A stretch of DNA of 64,000 bases from Prescottella equi (lineage in GTDB: Bacteria > Actinomycetota > Actinomycetes > Mycobacteriales > Mycobacteriaceae). The position numbers and the translations under genes were made by a program. Positions 18,002-27,416 of this stretch are shown in pieces. The stretch's first letter is position 1; every line of letters begins with the position of its first letter. The stretch lies in the NCBI RefSeq assembly GCF_002094305.1, contig NZ_LWTX01000001.1, positions 186,001 through 250,000 on the forward strand. Direction: 5' to 3'. The notes under the pieces were generated by a model. It was given only the letters and a program-made list of their open reading frames with translations, was not told the origin of the DNA and did not search any database.

Positions 18002-19327
18002 GTGCGTCGCCGAATCCTGCAGTCGATCCTCGCCGTCGTCATCCTCACCGGTCTCCTGCTGGGTGTGCCGCTGATCTACACCGCCTGGCTGTGGGTGGAG
18101 GACTTCACGCGAAGCGATCTGCAGGCCCGGCTCGATCGGATGGCCGCCGAGATCATCGTCCAGGAGGGTGCCTCGGGTGTCGTCGAGGACGGACTCGACA
18201 CGACGTCGCTGCGTCTGGTCGTTCCCGAGGGCGGCAAACTCGTCGTGGTGTATCCGACCCCGCAGGAGGGCGCTGCCCGGTTGGACCTCGGCGCCGAGAG
18301 GGTGCCGTCGCCTCTGGTCGAGTCGCTGTCGATGGGTACGTCGGGTTCGCTGCGGCTGGAGGTGCCGTCCGATCGCATGCGCACGCTGCAGAGGCAGGCC
18401 GTCGGCGCCGTGACACTGCTCGTGCTCGCCTCGATCGGTGCCGGTGCTGCGGTTGCCGTGGTCACCGCGAAACGGCTCGCGGACCCGCTCAAGGACGTGG
18501 CCGAGCGGGCCGCCCGCTTGGCCGAGGGGGACTTCCGGCCCGATTCGCGGCGTCACGGGATCCCCGAACTCGACCGTGTGTCCGACGTCCTCGACTCCGC
18601 GACGGTGGAGATCTCGCAGCGTCTGCAGCGCGAGCATGCACTGGTCGCCGACGTCTCGCACCAGCTGCGCAGCCGCCTCACCGCGGTACGACTGCGGCTC
18701 GACGAGTTGTCGGGGCATCCCGACCCCGACGTCGTGCACGAGGCCGAGGAGGCGATGGCGCAGGTGGACCGGCTGACCGTGGCGGTCGACGACCTGGTCC
18801 GGTCGTCGCGCAACAGCGGCTCGGCCGGACGCGAACCGGTGTCGGTGGTGGGGGAGCTGGCGACTGTCGTGGCGGACTGGCAGGGGCCGTACAAGGAGGC
18901 CGGCCGGGTCCTCCGACTACGCGGTGAGCCGAGGCTGACGTCGTCGTCGACGGGGTCCCGGCTGCGCGAGGCCGTGTCGGTGTTGATCGACAACTCGCTG
19001 CAGCACGGCGCGGGCACGTGCACGGTGTCGGTCCGGCTCGCGTCGGGGCCCGCCGGCCGTGGGTCGGAGAACGACGCGCGGGTCTGCGTGGAGGTGTCCG
19101 ACGAGGGGGAGGGCGTGAGCGACGAACTGGCGCCGCACATCTTCGATCGGGGCTTCTCGGGCGCCGGCTCGACCGGTGTGGGGCTGGCGCTGGCCCGCGC
19201 CCTCGTCGAGGCGGACGGCGGACGGCTGGAACTGCAGCGGCGCCGGCCCGCACTGTTCGCGCTGTTCCTGGCGCGGGTCGAGGACGACGCCCCGACGCGG
19301 GTGGCCGGGATCCACGAACCGCGCTAG
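18002..19327 (+). CDS. HAMP-domain sensor histidine kinase
   Basis: A 441-residue kinase. A membrane segment near residues 5-29, an extracytoplasmic sensor of about 105 residues, a second segment near 133-155, then HAMP, a dimerisation domain and an ATPase domain (DNSLQHGAG, DEGEGV, STGVGLALARALVEADGG). The H-box reads DVSHQLRSRLTAVR, with His220, so the usual HELRTPL is replaced by HQLRSRL. It pairs with the preceding response regulator. Its TAG stop overlaps the gtrA stop on the other strand (CTAG). Confidence 0.88.
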   Translation: MRRRILQSILAVVILTGLLLGVPLIYTAWLWVEDFTRSDLQARLDRMAAEIIVQEGASGVVEDGLDTTSLRLVVPEGGKLVVVYPTPQEGAARLDLGAERVPSPLVESLSMGTSGSLRLEVPSDRMRTLQRQAVGAVTLLVLASIGAGAAVAVVTAKRLADPLKDVAERAARLAEGDFRPDSRRHGIPELDRVSDVLDSATVEISQRLQREHALVADVSHQLRSRLTAVRLRLDELSGHPDPDVVHEAEEAMAQVDRLTVAVDDLVRSSRNSGSAGREPVSVVGELATVVADWQGPYKEAGRVLRLRGEPRLTSSSTGSRLREAVSVLIDNSLQHGAGTCTVSVRLASGPAGRGSENDARVCVEVSDEGEGVSDELAPHIFDRGFSGAGSTGVGLALARALVEADGGRLELQRRRPALFALFLARVEDDAPTRVAGIHEPR

Positions 19328-19872
19328 TTGCGGGTGGGGTCCTCGCCGGCCAGGGGGGCGATCTCGGGCTCCTCGATGCGCTCGTGCTCGCCGGTCTCCT
19401 CGGGGAACACCCACCGCCGGAACGACCAGAAGCGGAAGATCATCTGCAGCAGGTTGCCGATGATGTAGTTCAGGATGAAGTCGACGATCACGACCGTCGT
19501 GAAACTCGCCGACGCGCGGATGTCGAAGACGTTGTTCGCGATCCACAGCGGCGCCGCCGCGATGATGACGCCGATCCCGCTGATCGTGAAGAAGAGCAGG
19601 GCCTCGTGGTGGCGTTCGCGGCCGCCGCGATGCTTGAACGACCACTCCCGGTTGAGGATGTAACTCAGGATCGTGGCGACGACGCCGGAGAAGATCTTGG
19701 CGACCACGGGCTTCTGTTCGAGGATCGTCAGACTCAACGAGTAGAAGATCGCGAGGTCGACCACCATCGTGGTGCCGCCGACGATTGCGAACTTGATCAA
19801 CTCGTGGTGGCGAAGAACGATGGCCCGGAAGGGCTGCGGTACTCGGCTCATCGCCGCGTCGACGAAAGACAC
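19324..19872 (-). CDS. GtrA-family membrane protein
   Basis: A 182-residue protein with four membrane segments in the GtrA pattern (KFAIVGGTTMVVDLAIFYSL, then VVATILSYILNREWSF). GtrA-like proteins help move undecaprenyl- or decaprenyl-linked sugars across the membrane or bind polyprenyl-phosphate glycosyltransferases. The gene starts with GTG at 19872, eight bases after TAGAAT, so it is probably leaderless. The orthologue Rv3277 sits in the same place in M. tuberculosis, beside purK. Confidence 0.85.
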   Translation of the reverse strand: MSFVDAAMSRVPQPFRAIVLRHHELIKFAIVGGTTMVVDLAIFYSLSLTILEQKPVVAKIFSGVVATILSYILNREWSFKHRGGRERHHEALLFFTISGIGVIIAAAPLWIANNVFDIRASASFTTVVIVDFILNYIIGNLLQMIFRFWSFRRWVFPEETGEHERIEEPEIAPLAGEDPTRN

Positions 19873-19985
19873 AACGAAGTATTCTACGAAGCCGCGATCT
19901 CGACGGCGGCAGCGGACCGTTGTTTATCAGGTTCTTCACAGGTTGCGACGGGGGATGACCTCGGCAGAAGCGTTCGCGAGCGAAC

Positions 19986-21269
19986 ATGACACCATGGTGT
20001 GTCGTGACCGGCAAATCTGAATCCGCACCTCGCCCCACTCCTCCGCGTGACCTCCCCAGCGGGATGCCCGTCGTGACGATGATCGGCGGCGGTCAGCTCG
20101 CCCGCATGACGCATCAGGCCGCGATCGAGCTGGGCCAGACCCTGCGTGTCCTGGCGGGCAGCATCGACGAGCCCGCCGCGCAGGTCAGCCCCGACGTCGT
20201 GCTCGGCAGCCACGAGGACCTCGCTGCGCTGCGGAAGGCGGCGCTCGGATCCAACGCCCTGACGTTCGACCACGAGCACGTCCCCACCGAACACCTCGAC
20301 GTGCTGGTGTCCGAGGGCGTCAACGTGCAGCCGCCGCCGCAGGCGCTCGTGTACGCGCAGGACAAGCTGGCGATGCGCCGCAAACTCGGTGAGATGGGTG
20401 CCCCGATCCCGGCGTTCGCCGAGGTCACGTGGGCCGAGGACGTCGTCCGTTTCGGCGCCGAGCACGGGTGGCCCGTGGTGATCAAGGCGGTTCGCGGCGG
20501 CTACGACGGGCGCGGCGTGTGGATCACCGACGACTCGGACGAGGCCGAGGCGATCGTCACCGAGCAGCTCGACAGGGGCGTCCAGTTGATGGTCGAACAG
20601 GCCGTCGACTTCACGCGGGAGCTGTCCGCGATGGTCGCGCGCTCGCCGTTCGGGCAGGGTGCGTCGTGGCCGGTCGTAGAGACCGTTCAGCGGAGCGGCC
20701 AGTGCGCGGTAGTGCTGGCACCGGCGCCGCAGCTGTCGAAGGAGCTGTCCGCCGAGGCCGAGCAGTTGGCGTTGCGCGTGGCGTCGGAGTTGGGTGTCGT
20801 CGGCTCGATGGCGGTCGAGCTGTTCGAGACGACGGACGGCACGTTGATCGTCAACGAGCTCGCGATGCGCCCGCACAACTCCGGTCACTGGACGCAGGAC
20901 GGCGCGCGGACGTCGCAGTTCGAGCAGCACCTGCGCGCGGTCCTCGACTACCCGCTCGGCGATCCGTCGCCCATCGCGCCGGTCACGGTGATGGCGAACG
21001 TGCTGGGCGCACCCGAGGCACCGGCCATGAGCATGGACGAGCGTCTGCATCACCTCTTCGCACGGATGCCCGACGCGAAGGTGCACCTGTACGGGAAGGG
21101 CGAGCGCAAGGACCGCAAGATCGGGCACGTGAACGTGCTCGGCGCGGCCTCCGGTTCGATCGACGACCCGGCGTACGTGGCCGCGGTGCGCGAGCGCGCG
21201 GAGCGGGCGGCGCACTGGCTGTCGCACGCCGAGTGGACCGACGGGTGGGACGAGCACGGTCGGTCCTGA
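19986..21269 (+). CDS. purK: N5-carboxyaminoimidazole ribonucleotide synthase
   Basis: A protein of about 420 residues with an ATP-grasp fold. MIGGGQLARM near the start is the nucleotide-binding loop, and VVIKAVRGGYDGRGVW and NELAMRPHNSGHWT are conserved PurK motifs. It carboxylates AIR with ATP and bicarbonate in purine synthesis. The start is unsure: ATG at 19986 or GTG at 20004, neither with a ribosome site. purE follows after 48 bases. Confidence 0.92.
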   Translation: MTPWCVVTGKSESAPRPTPPRDLPSGMPVVTMIGGGQLARMTHQAAIELGQTLRVLAGSIDEPAAQVSPDVVLGSHEDLAALRKAALGSNALTFDHEHVPTEHLDVLVSEGVNVQPPPQALVYAQDKLAMRRKLGEMGAPIPAFAEVTWAEDVVRFGAEHGWPVVIKAVRGGYDGRGVWITDDSDEAEAIVTEQLDRGVQLMVEQAVDFTRELSAMVARSPFGQGASWPVVETVQRSGQCAVVLAPAPQLSKELSAEAEQLALRVASELGVVGSMAVELFETTDGTLIVNELAMRPHNSGHWTQDGARTSQFEQHLRAVLDYPLGDPSPIAPVTVMANVLGAPEAPAMSMDERLHHLFARMPDAKVHLYGKGERKDRKIGHVNVLGAASGSIDDPAYVAAVRERAERAAHWLSHAEWTDGWDEHGRS

Positions 21270-21317
21270 CCGGGCTCGACGGAAATTCGGAAACGATCAC
21301 ACAGGAACGGACGGCAA

Positions 21318-21827
21318 GTGACTGAATCGAACGGGCCCCTCGTCGGGCTGATCATGGGCAGCGACTCCGACTGGCCGACCATGGAGGCCGCCGCGGAGGC
21401 TCTCGCCGAGTTCGGTGTCCGGTTCGAGGTGGGTGTCGTGTCGGCCCACCGCACTCCGCAGCGCATGCTCGACTACGCGAATGACGCGGCCGGTCGCGGT
21501 ATCAAGGTCATCATCGCCGGTGCCGGCGGCGCCGCACACCTGCCGGGCATGGTGGCGTCGGCGACGCCGCTGCCGGTGATCGGCGTGCCGGTCCCGCTGA
21601 AGTACCTCGACGGCATGGACTCGCTGCTGTCGATCGTGCAGATGCCGGCCGGGGTGCCGGTCGCGACGGTGTCGATCGGGGGCGCGCGCAACGCGGGACT
21701 GCTGGCGGTCCGCATCCTCGGTGCGTCGGATCCGGCCCTGCAGCAGCGGATGGCGGACTACCAGGCAGGTCTCGAGCAGATGGTTCTGGAGAAGGACGCG
21801 GCGCTGCGCGCCGAGCTGCTCGGCTGA
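21318..21827 (+). CDS. purE: N5-CAIR mutase
   Basis: A 169-residue protein of normal length. [16 protein letters not shown] and [11 protein letters not shown] are the substrate-binding motifs, and [15 protein letters not shown] is the conserved glycine-rich stretch. It rearranges N5-CAIR to CAIR, the step after PurK. The GTG start has an AGGAA site 11 bases upstream. Its neighbour and order match mycobacteria. Confidence 0.95.
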   Translation: MTESNGPLVGLIMGSDSDWPTMEAAAEALAEFGVRFEVGVVSAHRTPQRMLDYANDAAGRGIKVIIAGAGGAAHLPGMVASATPLPVIGVPVPLKYLDGMDSLLSIVQMPAGVPVATVSIGGARNAGLLAVRILGASDPALQQRMADYQAGLEQMVLEKDAALRAELLG

Positions 21828-21859
21828 GCGCCTGCGAAACCGGGCTCTAGGCTGACGGC

Positions 21860-23044
21860 ATGGCCCGGTTCCCCCTGAGTGAGCGCTGGTATCGCTGGAG
21901 CGCCGCCCACGCGGTCGGAATCGACCGTGTCGTGGCGGCGCTCCTGTCGTTCTTCTGCCTCCTGGCCGCCGCCTCCGACGGCGGCGACAAGGCGTTGGTC
22001 GTGTCGCTCGGTATGACGGTGCCGCTGGCGTGGCGACGCTCCCACACGATCGTCTCCGGGTTCACCATCGCGGGATTCGCGGTGGCGCACCTCGTGCTGA
22101 TCCCGAACATGCTGCTGCCGAGCGTGATCGCGGTGCCGATCGCGCTGTACGCCTTCGCCGCTTACACCCCGCGGTGGAGCAGCTACACGGCGCTGCTGAT
22201 CGCGATCGGGGGCGCGTCGATCGGCGGTCTCGAGTATTTCGCGTACGACGGACGCGGCTGGCAGGAGGCCGTGATCACGTCGACGTTCCTCGTCGTGTTC
22301 GTGCTGGCGGTGTGGGCGTTCGGTGATCTGCGGCGGGTCCGTCTGAAGGAGATCGAGGGCCTGACCGAACGAGCCCGGTTGCTCGAACTCGAACGCGCCC
22401 AGGAGGCCGAACTCGCAGCCCTCGGCGAGCGCACCCGCATCGCACGCGAGATGCACGACATCGTCGCGCACTCCCTCACGGTGGTGATCGCCCAGGCCGA
22501 CGGCGGGCGGTACGGCGCGGCGCAGGATCCGCAGGCGGCGATCACCGCGCTCGAGACCATCGCCTCGACCGGGCGGCAGGCCCTGACCGACATGCGGGCG
22601 CTGTTGTCGGTGTTGCGCGAGGATCGGCCGCGCGAGTTCTCCGCGATGCCGGGAGTCGGTGACATCGACGGGCTCGTCGCCGAATTGCGGCGCGGCGGCC
22701 TGGACATTGCTCTGAGCGTTGCGGGCGAGCCGCGGGAGCTGTCCACCGGGGCCGGTCTCACCGCGTACCGGATCGTGCAGGAGTCGCTCACCAACGTGCT
22801 CAAGCATGCCGGGCCCGGTGCCCATGCGCGGGTGGACGTGTATTGGGGCGAGCGTGAACTCGAGCTCGTCGTCACCGACGACGGCCGGGGCGGGGCGGCC
22901 GCGTTGATCGAACCGTCGCCGGGCGGTCAGGGCGTGATCGGGATGACCGAACGCGCCAAACTCCACGGAGGGCGACTGACCGCCGGTCCGGCGTCCGGGG
23001 GCGGCTACCGGGTGCAGGGACTGCTCCCGTACGTCGCGCCCTAG
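21860..23044 (+). CDS. NarL-type (HisKA_3) sensor histidine kinase
   Basis: A 394-residue kinase with five or six hydrophobic segments in the first 155 residues and little extracytoplasmic sequence. The dimerisation box RIAREMHDIVAHSLTVV contains His199, and the ATPase domain ends with GGYRVQGLLPY. TAGGCT lies six bases before the ATG, so it is probably leaderless. It pairs with the LuxR-type regulator 10 bases downstream. The compact membrane sensor is of the kind that responds to membrane stress or antibiotics, which fits the ABC exporter that follows, but this is inference. Confidence 0.88.
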   Translation: MARFPLSERWYRWSAAHAVGIDRVVAALLSFFCLLAAASDGGDKALVVSLGMTVPLAWRRSHTIVSGFTIAGFAVAHLVLIPNMLLPSVIAVPIALYAFAAYTPRWSSYTALLIAIGGASIGGLEYFAYDGRGWQEAVITSTFLVVFVLAVWAFGDLRRVRLKEIEGLTERARLLELERAQEAELAALGERTRIAREMHDIVAHSLTVVIAQADGGRYGAAQDPQAAITALETIASTGRQALTDMRALLSVLREDRPREFSAMPGVGDIDGLVAELRRGGLDIALSVAGEPRELSTGAGLTAYRIVQESLTNVLKHAGPGAHARVDVYWGERELELVVTDDGRGGAAALIEPSPGGQGVIGMTERAKLHGGRLTAGPASGGGYRVQGLLPYVAP

Positions 23045-23054
23045 GCTGGTCCGC

Positions 23055-23723
23055 ATGATCCGTGTGGCGCTCGTCGACGACCAACAGCTCGTGCGGGCGG
23101 GTTTCCGCATGGTGATCGACTCGCAGCCCGATCTCACCGTGGTGCTCGAGGCATCCGACGGCGCGGCGGGTGTGGCCGAGTTGGAGCGCACAGCCGCCGA
23201 CGTCGTGCTGATGGACGTGCAGATGCCGCACCTGGACGGCATCGAGGCCACCCGCCGGCTCACCGCGCGGGACGACTCCCCGAAGGTGGTGGTGCTCACC
23301 ACGTTCGAGAACGACGAGTACGTGATGTCGGCGATCAGTGCGGGCGCCAGCGGTTTCCTGCTCAAGGACGTGCCCCCGGAGGAACTGCTGGCCGCGATCC
23401 GCACCGTCCACCGCGGCGACGCCGTGATCGAGGCCCGCTCCACCCGCAAGCTGCTGCAGCACGTGGGGCCGATGTTGAGCGACTCGGCGGCCCCGTCGCT
23501 GCCCGAGGACATGACCCCGCGCGAGATCGAGGTGCTCGAGGCGATGGCCCACGGGTTGTCGAACTCGGAGATCGCACAGAAGTTCGTGGTGTCCGAGGCG
23601 ACCGTGAAAACCCATGTGGGACGGGTGCTCTCGAAGACCGGTTCGCGCGACCGGGTCCAGGCCGTGGTCTACGCGTTCCAGGTCGGTCTTGTCCGTCCGC
23701 AGGATCTGCTCGGCTCCGACTGA
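23055..23723 (+). CDS. LuxR/NarL-family response regulator
   Basis: A 222-residue protein with phospho-acceptor Asp54 in VVLMDVQMPHL and Lys in FLLKDVPPEEL. The C-terminal HTH starts at LPEDMTPREIEVLEAMAHG and includes SNSEIAQKFVVSEATVKTHV. A second TAGGCT -10 element lies seven bases before its ATG, so it may be made separately from the kinase as well. Its targets may include the ABC transporter 490 bases downstream. Confidence 0.9.
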   Translation: MIRVALVDDQQLVRAGFRMVIDSQPDLTVVLEASDGAAGVAELERTAADVVLMDVQMPHLDGIEATRRLTARDDSPKVVVLTTFENDEYVMSAISAGASGFLLKDVPPEELLAAIRTVHRGDAVIEARSTRKLLQHVGPMLSDSAAPSLPEDMTPREIEVLEAMAHGLSNSEIAQKFVVSEATVKTHVGRVLSKTGSRDRVQAVVYAFQVGLVRPQDLLGSD

Positions 23724-23787
23724 GTCGGCCTCTGCGCCCACTCCTGCGCCTCCCGGGCGGATTCCCGCCGCACCTCGGAAGGGGCGG

Positions 23788-23965
23788 ACACTCAGGCCGG
23801 GGCGCGACGCGAGCGCCGGCCATCCCTGCCGGACCAGCCAGTTCTGCCGCTTCCGGCCGCTGTGGAACACCTCCGGTCCGCTGTGGAATTCGCGTCCGTC
23901 GACTTCGACGACAACTCTGGAACGGGGCTCGGAACGGGTGTGGATGCCGAAGTGGTTCACGAGGG
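23788..23965 (-). pseudogene. remnant of a DUF559 (endonuclease-like) gene
   Basis: On the minus strand this stretch still reads VVVEVDGREFHSGPEVFHS and RKRQNWLVRQGW, which is the core of the DUF559 domain found in many actinobacterial proteins with a restriction-endonuclease-like fold. There is no start with a ribosome site. The usual next segment (VLRFTW and the end of the domain) has been replaced by unrelated sequence. I read it as a decayed gene. The rest of 23724-24214 shows no other coding pattern or terminator that I trust, apart from a -10 element before the ABC gene. Confidence 0.5.
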
Positions 23966-24201
23966 GAGAGTCCGACCCGGGTATGACGCACCGCGGTGTG
24001 GCACCCAGGGAGGGGAAAAGTCTGTGGATGGGCCAGGGCCTGTGGAGAGCCGTAGCGTCCAGTCCTGAGTCGGGTGTGCGGATTTCCACGCTCGAGGCCC
24101 GGGAGTGGGCACCCAGGATGACCGCCGGTCCTACCCAGGGATGACGGCGGCCCGCCTGGAGATCGCCCCGCGCTCCGATGTGCCGGGCCCCTAACCAGCC
24201 A

Positions 24202-24207
24202 TAACGT
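24202..24207 (+). promoter_or_regulatory. -10 element for the ABC transporter operon
   Basis: TAACGT lies seven bases before the ATG at 24215, and there is no ribosome site. A leaderless transcript is likely. Confidence 0.4.
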
Positions 24208-24214
24208 CGACTGC

Positions 24215-24970
24215 ATGAGAATTGACGACCAGAAGGTGCGGGCTCGGGGCCTGACGAAGACGTACGGCAGCGGCGACACCGCGGTCCATGCACTGCGCGG
24301 GGTGGACGTCGACTTCGGGGCCGGGATGTTCACGGCGATCATGGGACCCTCGGGCTCGGGTAAGTCGACGCTGATGCACTGCCTCGCCGGCCTGGACACC
24401 GCGACAGCCGGGACCGTCGAAGTGGGCGGCACCGAGATCACGACCCTGGGCGACCGCGCGCTCACGGAACTGCGACGGGATCGGATCGGCTTCGTGTTCC
24501 AGGCGTTCAACCTGCTGCCGGTGCTGTCGGCGGAGGAGAACATGCTGCTGCCGATGCGGTTGGCGGGACGTCTGCCCGAGCCGGGATGGCGCGACGAGGT
24601 GGTGCGGCGACTGGGGTTGACCGACCGGCTCGGACACCGCCCACACGAGTTGTCGGGCGGGCAGCAGCAGCGGGTCGCGGTGGCGAGGGCTCTGCTGCCG
24701 CAGCCCGACGTGATCTTCGCGGACGAGCCCACCGGCAATCTCGATTCCCGCACCGGCGCGGAGGTTCTGGACCTGTTGCGCTCGAGTGTGCGCGAGACGG
24801 GTCAGACCGTGGTGATGGTGACACACGATCCGGTCGCGGCGTCCTACGCGGATCGGGTGGTGCTGATCGCCGACGGCCGGATCGCCGGTGAGATCGACCG
24901 TCCCACCACCGATTCGGTGATCGAGACGATGCGCCTGCTCGGTGCCGACGACGTCAGCAGGACGCACTGA
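24215..24970 (+). CDS. ABC transporter ATP-binding protein (MacB/LolD type)
   Basis: A 251-residue ATPase. Walker A is GPSGSGKST (44-52), the signature is LSGGQQQRVAVARAL, and Walker B is VIFADEPTGNLD. The TGNLDSRTG following Walker B is typical of the MacB/LolD/FtsE group that drives FtsX-like permeases in efflux or lipid handling. It overlaps the permease gene by one base (TGATG). Substrate unknown. Confidence 0.92.
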   Translation: MRIDDQKVRARGLTKTYGSGDTAVHALRGVDVDFGAGMFTAIMGPSGSGKSTLMHCLAGLDTATAGTVEVGGTEITTLGDRALTELRRDRIGFVFQAFNLLPVLSAEENMLLPMRLAGRLPEPGWRDEVVRRLGLTDRLGHRPHELSGGQQQRVAVARALLPQPDVIFADEPTGNLDSRTGAEVLDLLRSSVRETGQTVVMVTHDPVAASYADRVVLIADGRIAGEIDRPTTDSVIETMRLLGADDVSRTH

Positions 24971-27411
24971 TGCGCGGGCTGGCATGGGCGCAGATGCGGG
25001 CCCACGCGGGACGGTACGTCGCCTCGGCGCTCGCGGTCGTGATCTCGGTGGCCTTCATCGTCGCGACGCTCACCCTGAACTCGACACTGAAGTCCGGCGT
25101 GACGGACTCGTTGGCCGGTCAGTACGCGTCGTCGGACGTCGTGGTGACCGGCAGCGCCGACGTGGCCGCGGTCGCGGCGGTGCCGGGCGTGCGGGCGGTG
25201 AGCGAGGACGTCTCGGTCAGCGTCAAGGTGCGACGCGACGGCGAGTCCGCGGCGTGGGGGTCCGCGCAGTCCGTGGCGGACGACGCGTCGCTGCGCTGGC
25301 AGTCCCTCGCCGACGGGCGCTTCCCGGACGTGCCGGGTGAGGTTGCGGTGGAAAAGGACTCGGGTGTCCCACTCGGCAGCGACATCACCGTCACGACGCT
25401 CGGCGGCGACAGGCAGGTCACCGAGACCGCGAAGGTGGTCGGACATGTCGACCTGTCCGGCACGGCGCAGGGCATGGACGGCGCCACGGTGTTCGCGACG
25501 CCCGCGCAGTTGGACGCGTGGACTGCGGGTGGCGGTGCGCGGGAGATCCGTGTCGCCGGCGACGGCATCGTGACGCAGCAACAGTTGGCCGACCGGGTCC
25601 GCGCGGCGCTGCCGGCGGACACGACCGTGGAGACCGCGGCCCGGCAGACGGAACTCGCGTCGCAGCAGTACCTGGGCGACTCCGATCTGCTGGCGAGTGT
25701 CCTTCTCGCGTTCGGCGCCATCGCGGTCGTGGTGGCGGGGCTGGTCATCGCGAACACGTTCGCGGTGCTGCTCGCTGCCCGGACCCAGGAGCTGGCGCTG
25801 CTCCGCTGCGTCGGCGCGACGGCCGCGCAGGTGCGACGCAGCGTGCGGGCCGAGGCTGCCGGGGTGGGCGCGGTCGCGTCGGTGCTGGGTGTGGCGACCG
25901 GTGTCGCGACAGCCTGGGCGGTGGGCCGGATCGTGGCCGCCACCGACGCCCCGATTCCGTTGCGCGGCTTGACCGTCACCCCGGTCACGGTGATCGCGGG
26001 GCTGCTCGTCGGCATCGCCATGACGATGATCGCGGCATCGGCACCCGGCCGGGCGGCGACGCGGGTGTCGCCGCTGGCGGCGCTGCAGCCGCTCGAGTCG
26101 AAACCCGAACCACTGGTGGTCTCGCGGGCCCGCCGCTTCCTGGGCCTGCTCGGGCTGGTCGTCGGCGTCGGCATCCTGGCGGTCGGTGTGGCCACCGCTC
26201 AGGTGCTCATCGCCTGTGTCGGAGGACTGCTGACGTTCGTGGCGATCGTGCTGCTGAGCCAGCGAATCGTCCCGGCTGTGATCTCCCGCGTCGGTGCGGT
26301 GCTGGGCCGTTTCGGTGGCCCGGTCGGGATGCTCGCGGCGGGCAACGCCGGGCGCAACCCCCGGCGCACCGCGGCGACCGCGACGGCACTGCTGATCGGC
26401 GTGACGCTCACGAGCACACTCGTCGTCGGGATCGCGGTCACCAAGGCGAGTGCCCCCGGCGCGGTCGACGACCAGTTCCCGGTGGACGTCAGCGTCTCCA
26501 CGCACCAGGACGGGGGACTGCCGATCGATCTCACCGACCGCGTGCGGGCGCTGGACGGGGTGGATGCGGTGGCACCGCTCTCGGTCGCGGACCTCACCCT
26601 CCCGGACGGCCGCGCCCTCACGGTGTACGGCACGGACGTTCCGGCGGTGCGCGCGACCCTGCGCACCGACATCGACCTGCCGGGCAACCGTCAACTGCTG
26701 CTGCCCGCCGACGACCGGAACGGGCTCGGCCTCGAATCCGGAGCCATGGTGATGCTCGCGGGCAACGCGGCGCGCGGCGAGTTCACCGTGGGCGACTCGG
26801 GTGAGCTGCCCGCGATGGTCGAGCAGCGGGCGTTGGGGACGCTGTCGTCGCAGGTGAGTACCGAGCAGTTGTGGATCCGGCTCGTCGACGGTCTCTCCGA
26901 CGACGACCAGCGCGCGGTCCGGGACGAGATCGCGTCACTGGCGGAGCAATTGGCGCCGGGCAGCGACGTCGGTGGCTCCCTGTTGATGCGGGCGACCCTC
27001 GACACGGTCCTCGACACACTGTTGATGATCGTCGCGGGGCTGCTGTCGGTGGCCGTGGTGATCGCCCTGATCGGTGTCGGGAACACGATGGCGCTGTCGG
27101 TGCTCGAGCGCCGCCGCGAGTCCGGGCTGCTCCGGGCGGTGGGCCTGACCCGGGCGGGTCTGCGGTCGCTGCTGCTGTGGGAAGCCGTGCTGATCGCCGG
27201 TGTAGCGTCCGCACTCGGAGTCGTGCTGGGTCTGGCGTTCGGCATCACCGGATCCGCGTCGGTGTTCGGATTCGACGACCTCGAACTCGGGACCCTGCCG
27301 TGGCTGACGCTGCTGCTGATCGTGCTCGGCGGCGGGATCGCCGGCGTCGTCGCCGCGATCCTGCCGGCACGCCGGGCGGCGCGCACGGCGCCGGTGGCCG
27401 CACTGGCGTGA
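24970..27411 (+). CDS. FtsX-like ABC transporter permease
   Basis: An 813-residue permease. One N-terminal helix (about 17-38) is followed by a large extracytoplasmic region, then two FtsX-type membrane blocks (about 250-380 and 690-800) separated by a second external region, giving the duplicated layout common in actinobacteria. The end reads AAILPARRAARTAPVAALA, a usual FtsX-like finish. It works with the preceding ATPase, probably in export of a peptide or lipophilic compound. It converges with the TIGR03089 gene, with five bases between stops. Confidence 0.9.
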   Translation: MRGLAWAQMRAHAGRYVASALAVVISVAFIVATLTLNSTLKSGVTDSLAGQYASSDVVVTGSADVAAVAAVPGVRAVSEDVSVSVKVRRDGESAAWGSAQSVADDASLRWQSLADGRFPDVPGEVAVEKDSGVPLGSDITVTTLGGDRQVTETAKVVGHVDLSGTAQGMDGATVFATPAQLDAWTAGGGAREIRVAGDGIVTQQQLADRVRAALPADTTVETAARQTELASQQYLGDSDLLASVLLAFGAIAVVVAGLVIANTFAVLLAARTQELALLRCVGATAAQVRRSVRAEAAGVGAVASVLGVATGVATAWAVGRIVAATDAPIPLRGLTVTPVTVIAGLLVGIAMTMIAASAPGRAATRVSPLAALQPLESKPEPLVVSRARRFLGLLGLVVGVGILAVGVATAQVLIACVGGLLTFVAIVLLSQRIVPAVISRVGAVLGRFGGPVGMLAAGNAGRNPRRTAATATALLIGVTLTSTLVVGIAVTKASAPGAVDDQFPVDVSVSTHQDGGLPIDLTDRVRALDGVDAVAPLSVADLTLPDGRALTVYGTDVPAVRATLRTDIDLPGNRQLLLPADDRNGLGLESGAMVMLAGNAARGEFTVGDSGELPAMVEQRALGTLSSQVSTEQLWIRLVDGLSDDDQRAVRDEIASLAEQLAPGSDVGGSLLMRATLDTVLDTLLMIVAGLLSVAVVIALIGVGNTMALSVLERRRESGLLRAVGLTRAGLRSLLLWEAVLIAGVASALGVVLGLAFGITGSASVFGFDDLELGTLPWLTLLLIVLGGGIAGVVAAILPARRAARTAPVAALA

Positions 27412-27416
27412 GCCGG

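Noticed and set aside
19986-20003. ATG at 19994 as an alternative purK start
   Set aside because: It is out of frame with the PurK domain.
23614-24144. 176-codon plus-strand frame after the LuxR-type regulator
   Set aside because: It overlaps the regulator in another frame and shows no domain; the meaningful residue pattern is on the other strand (the DUF559 remnant).
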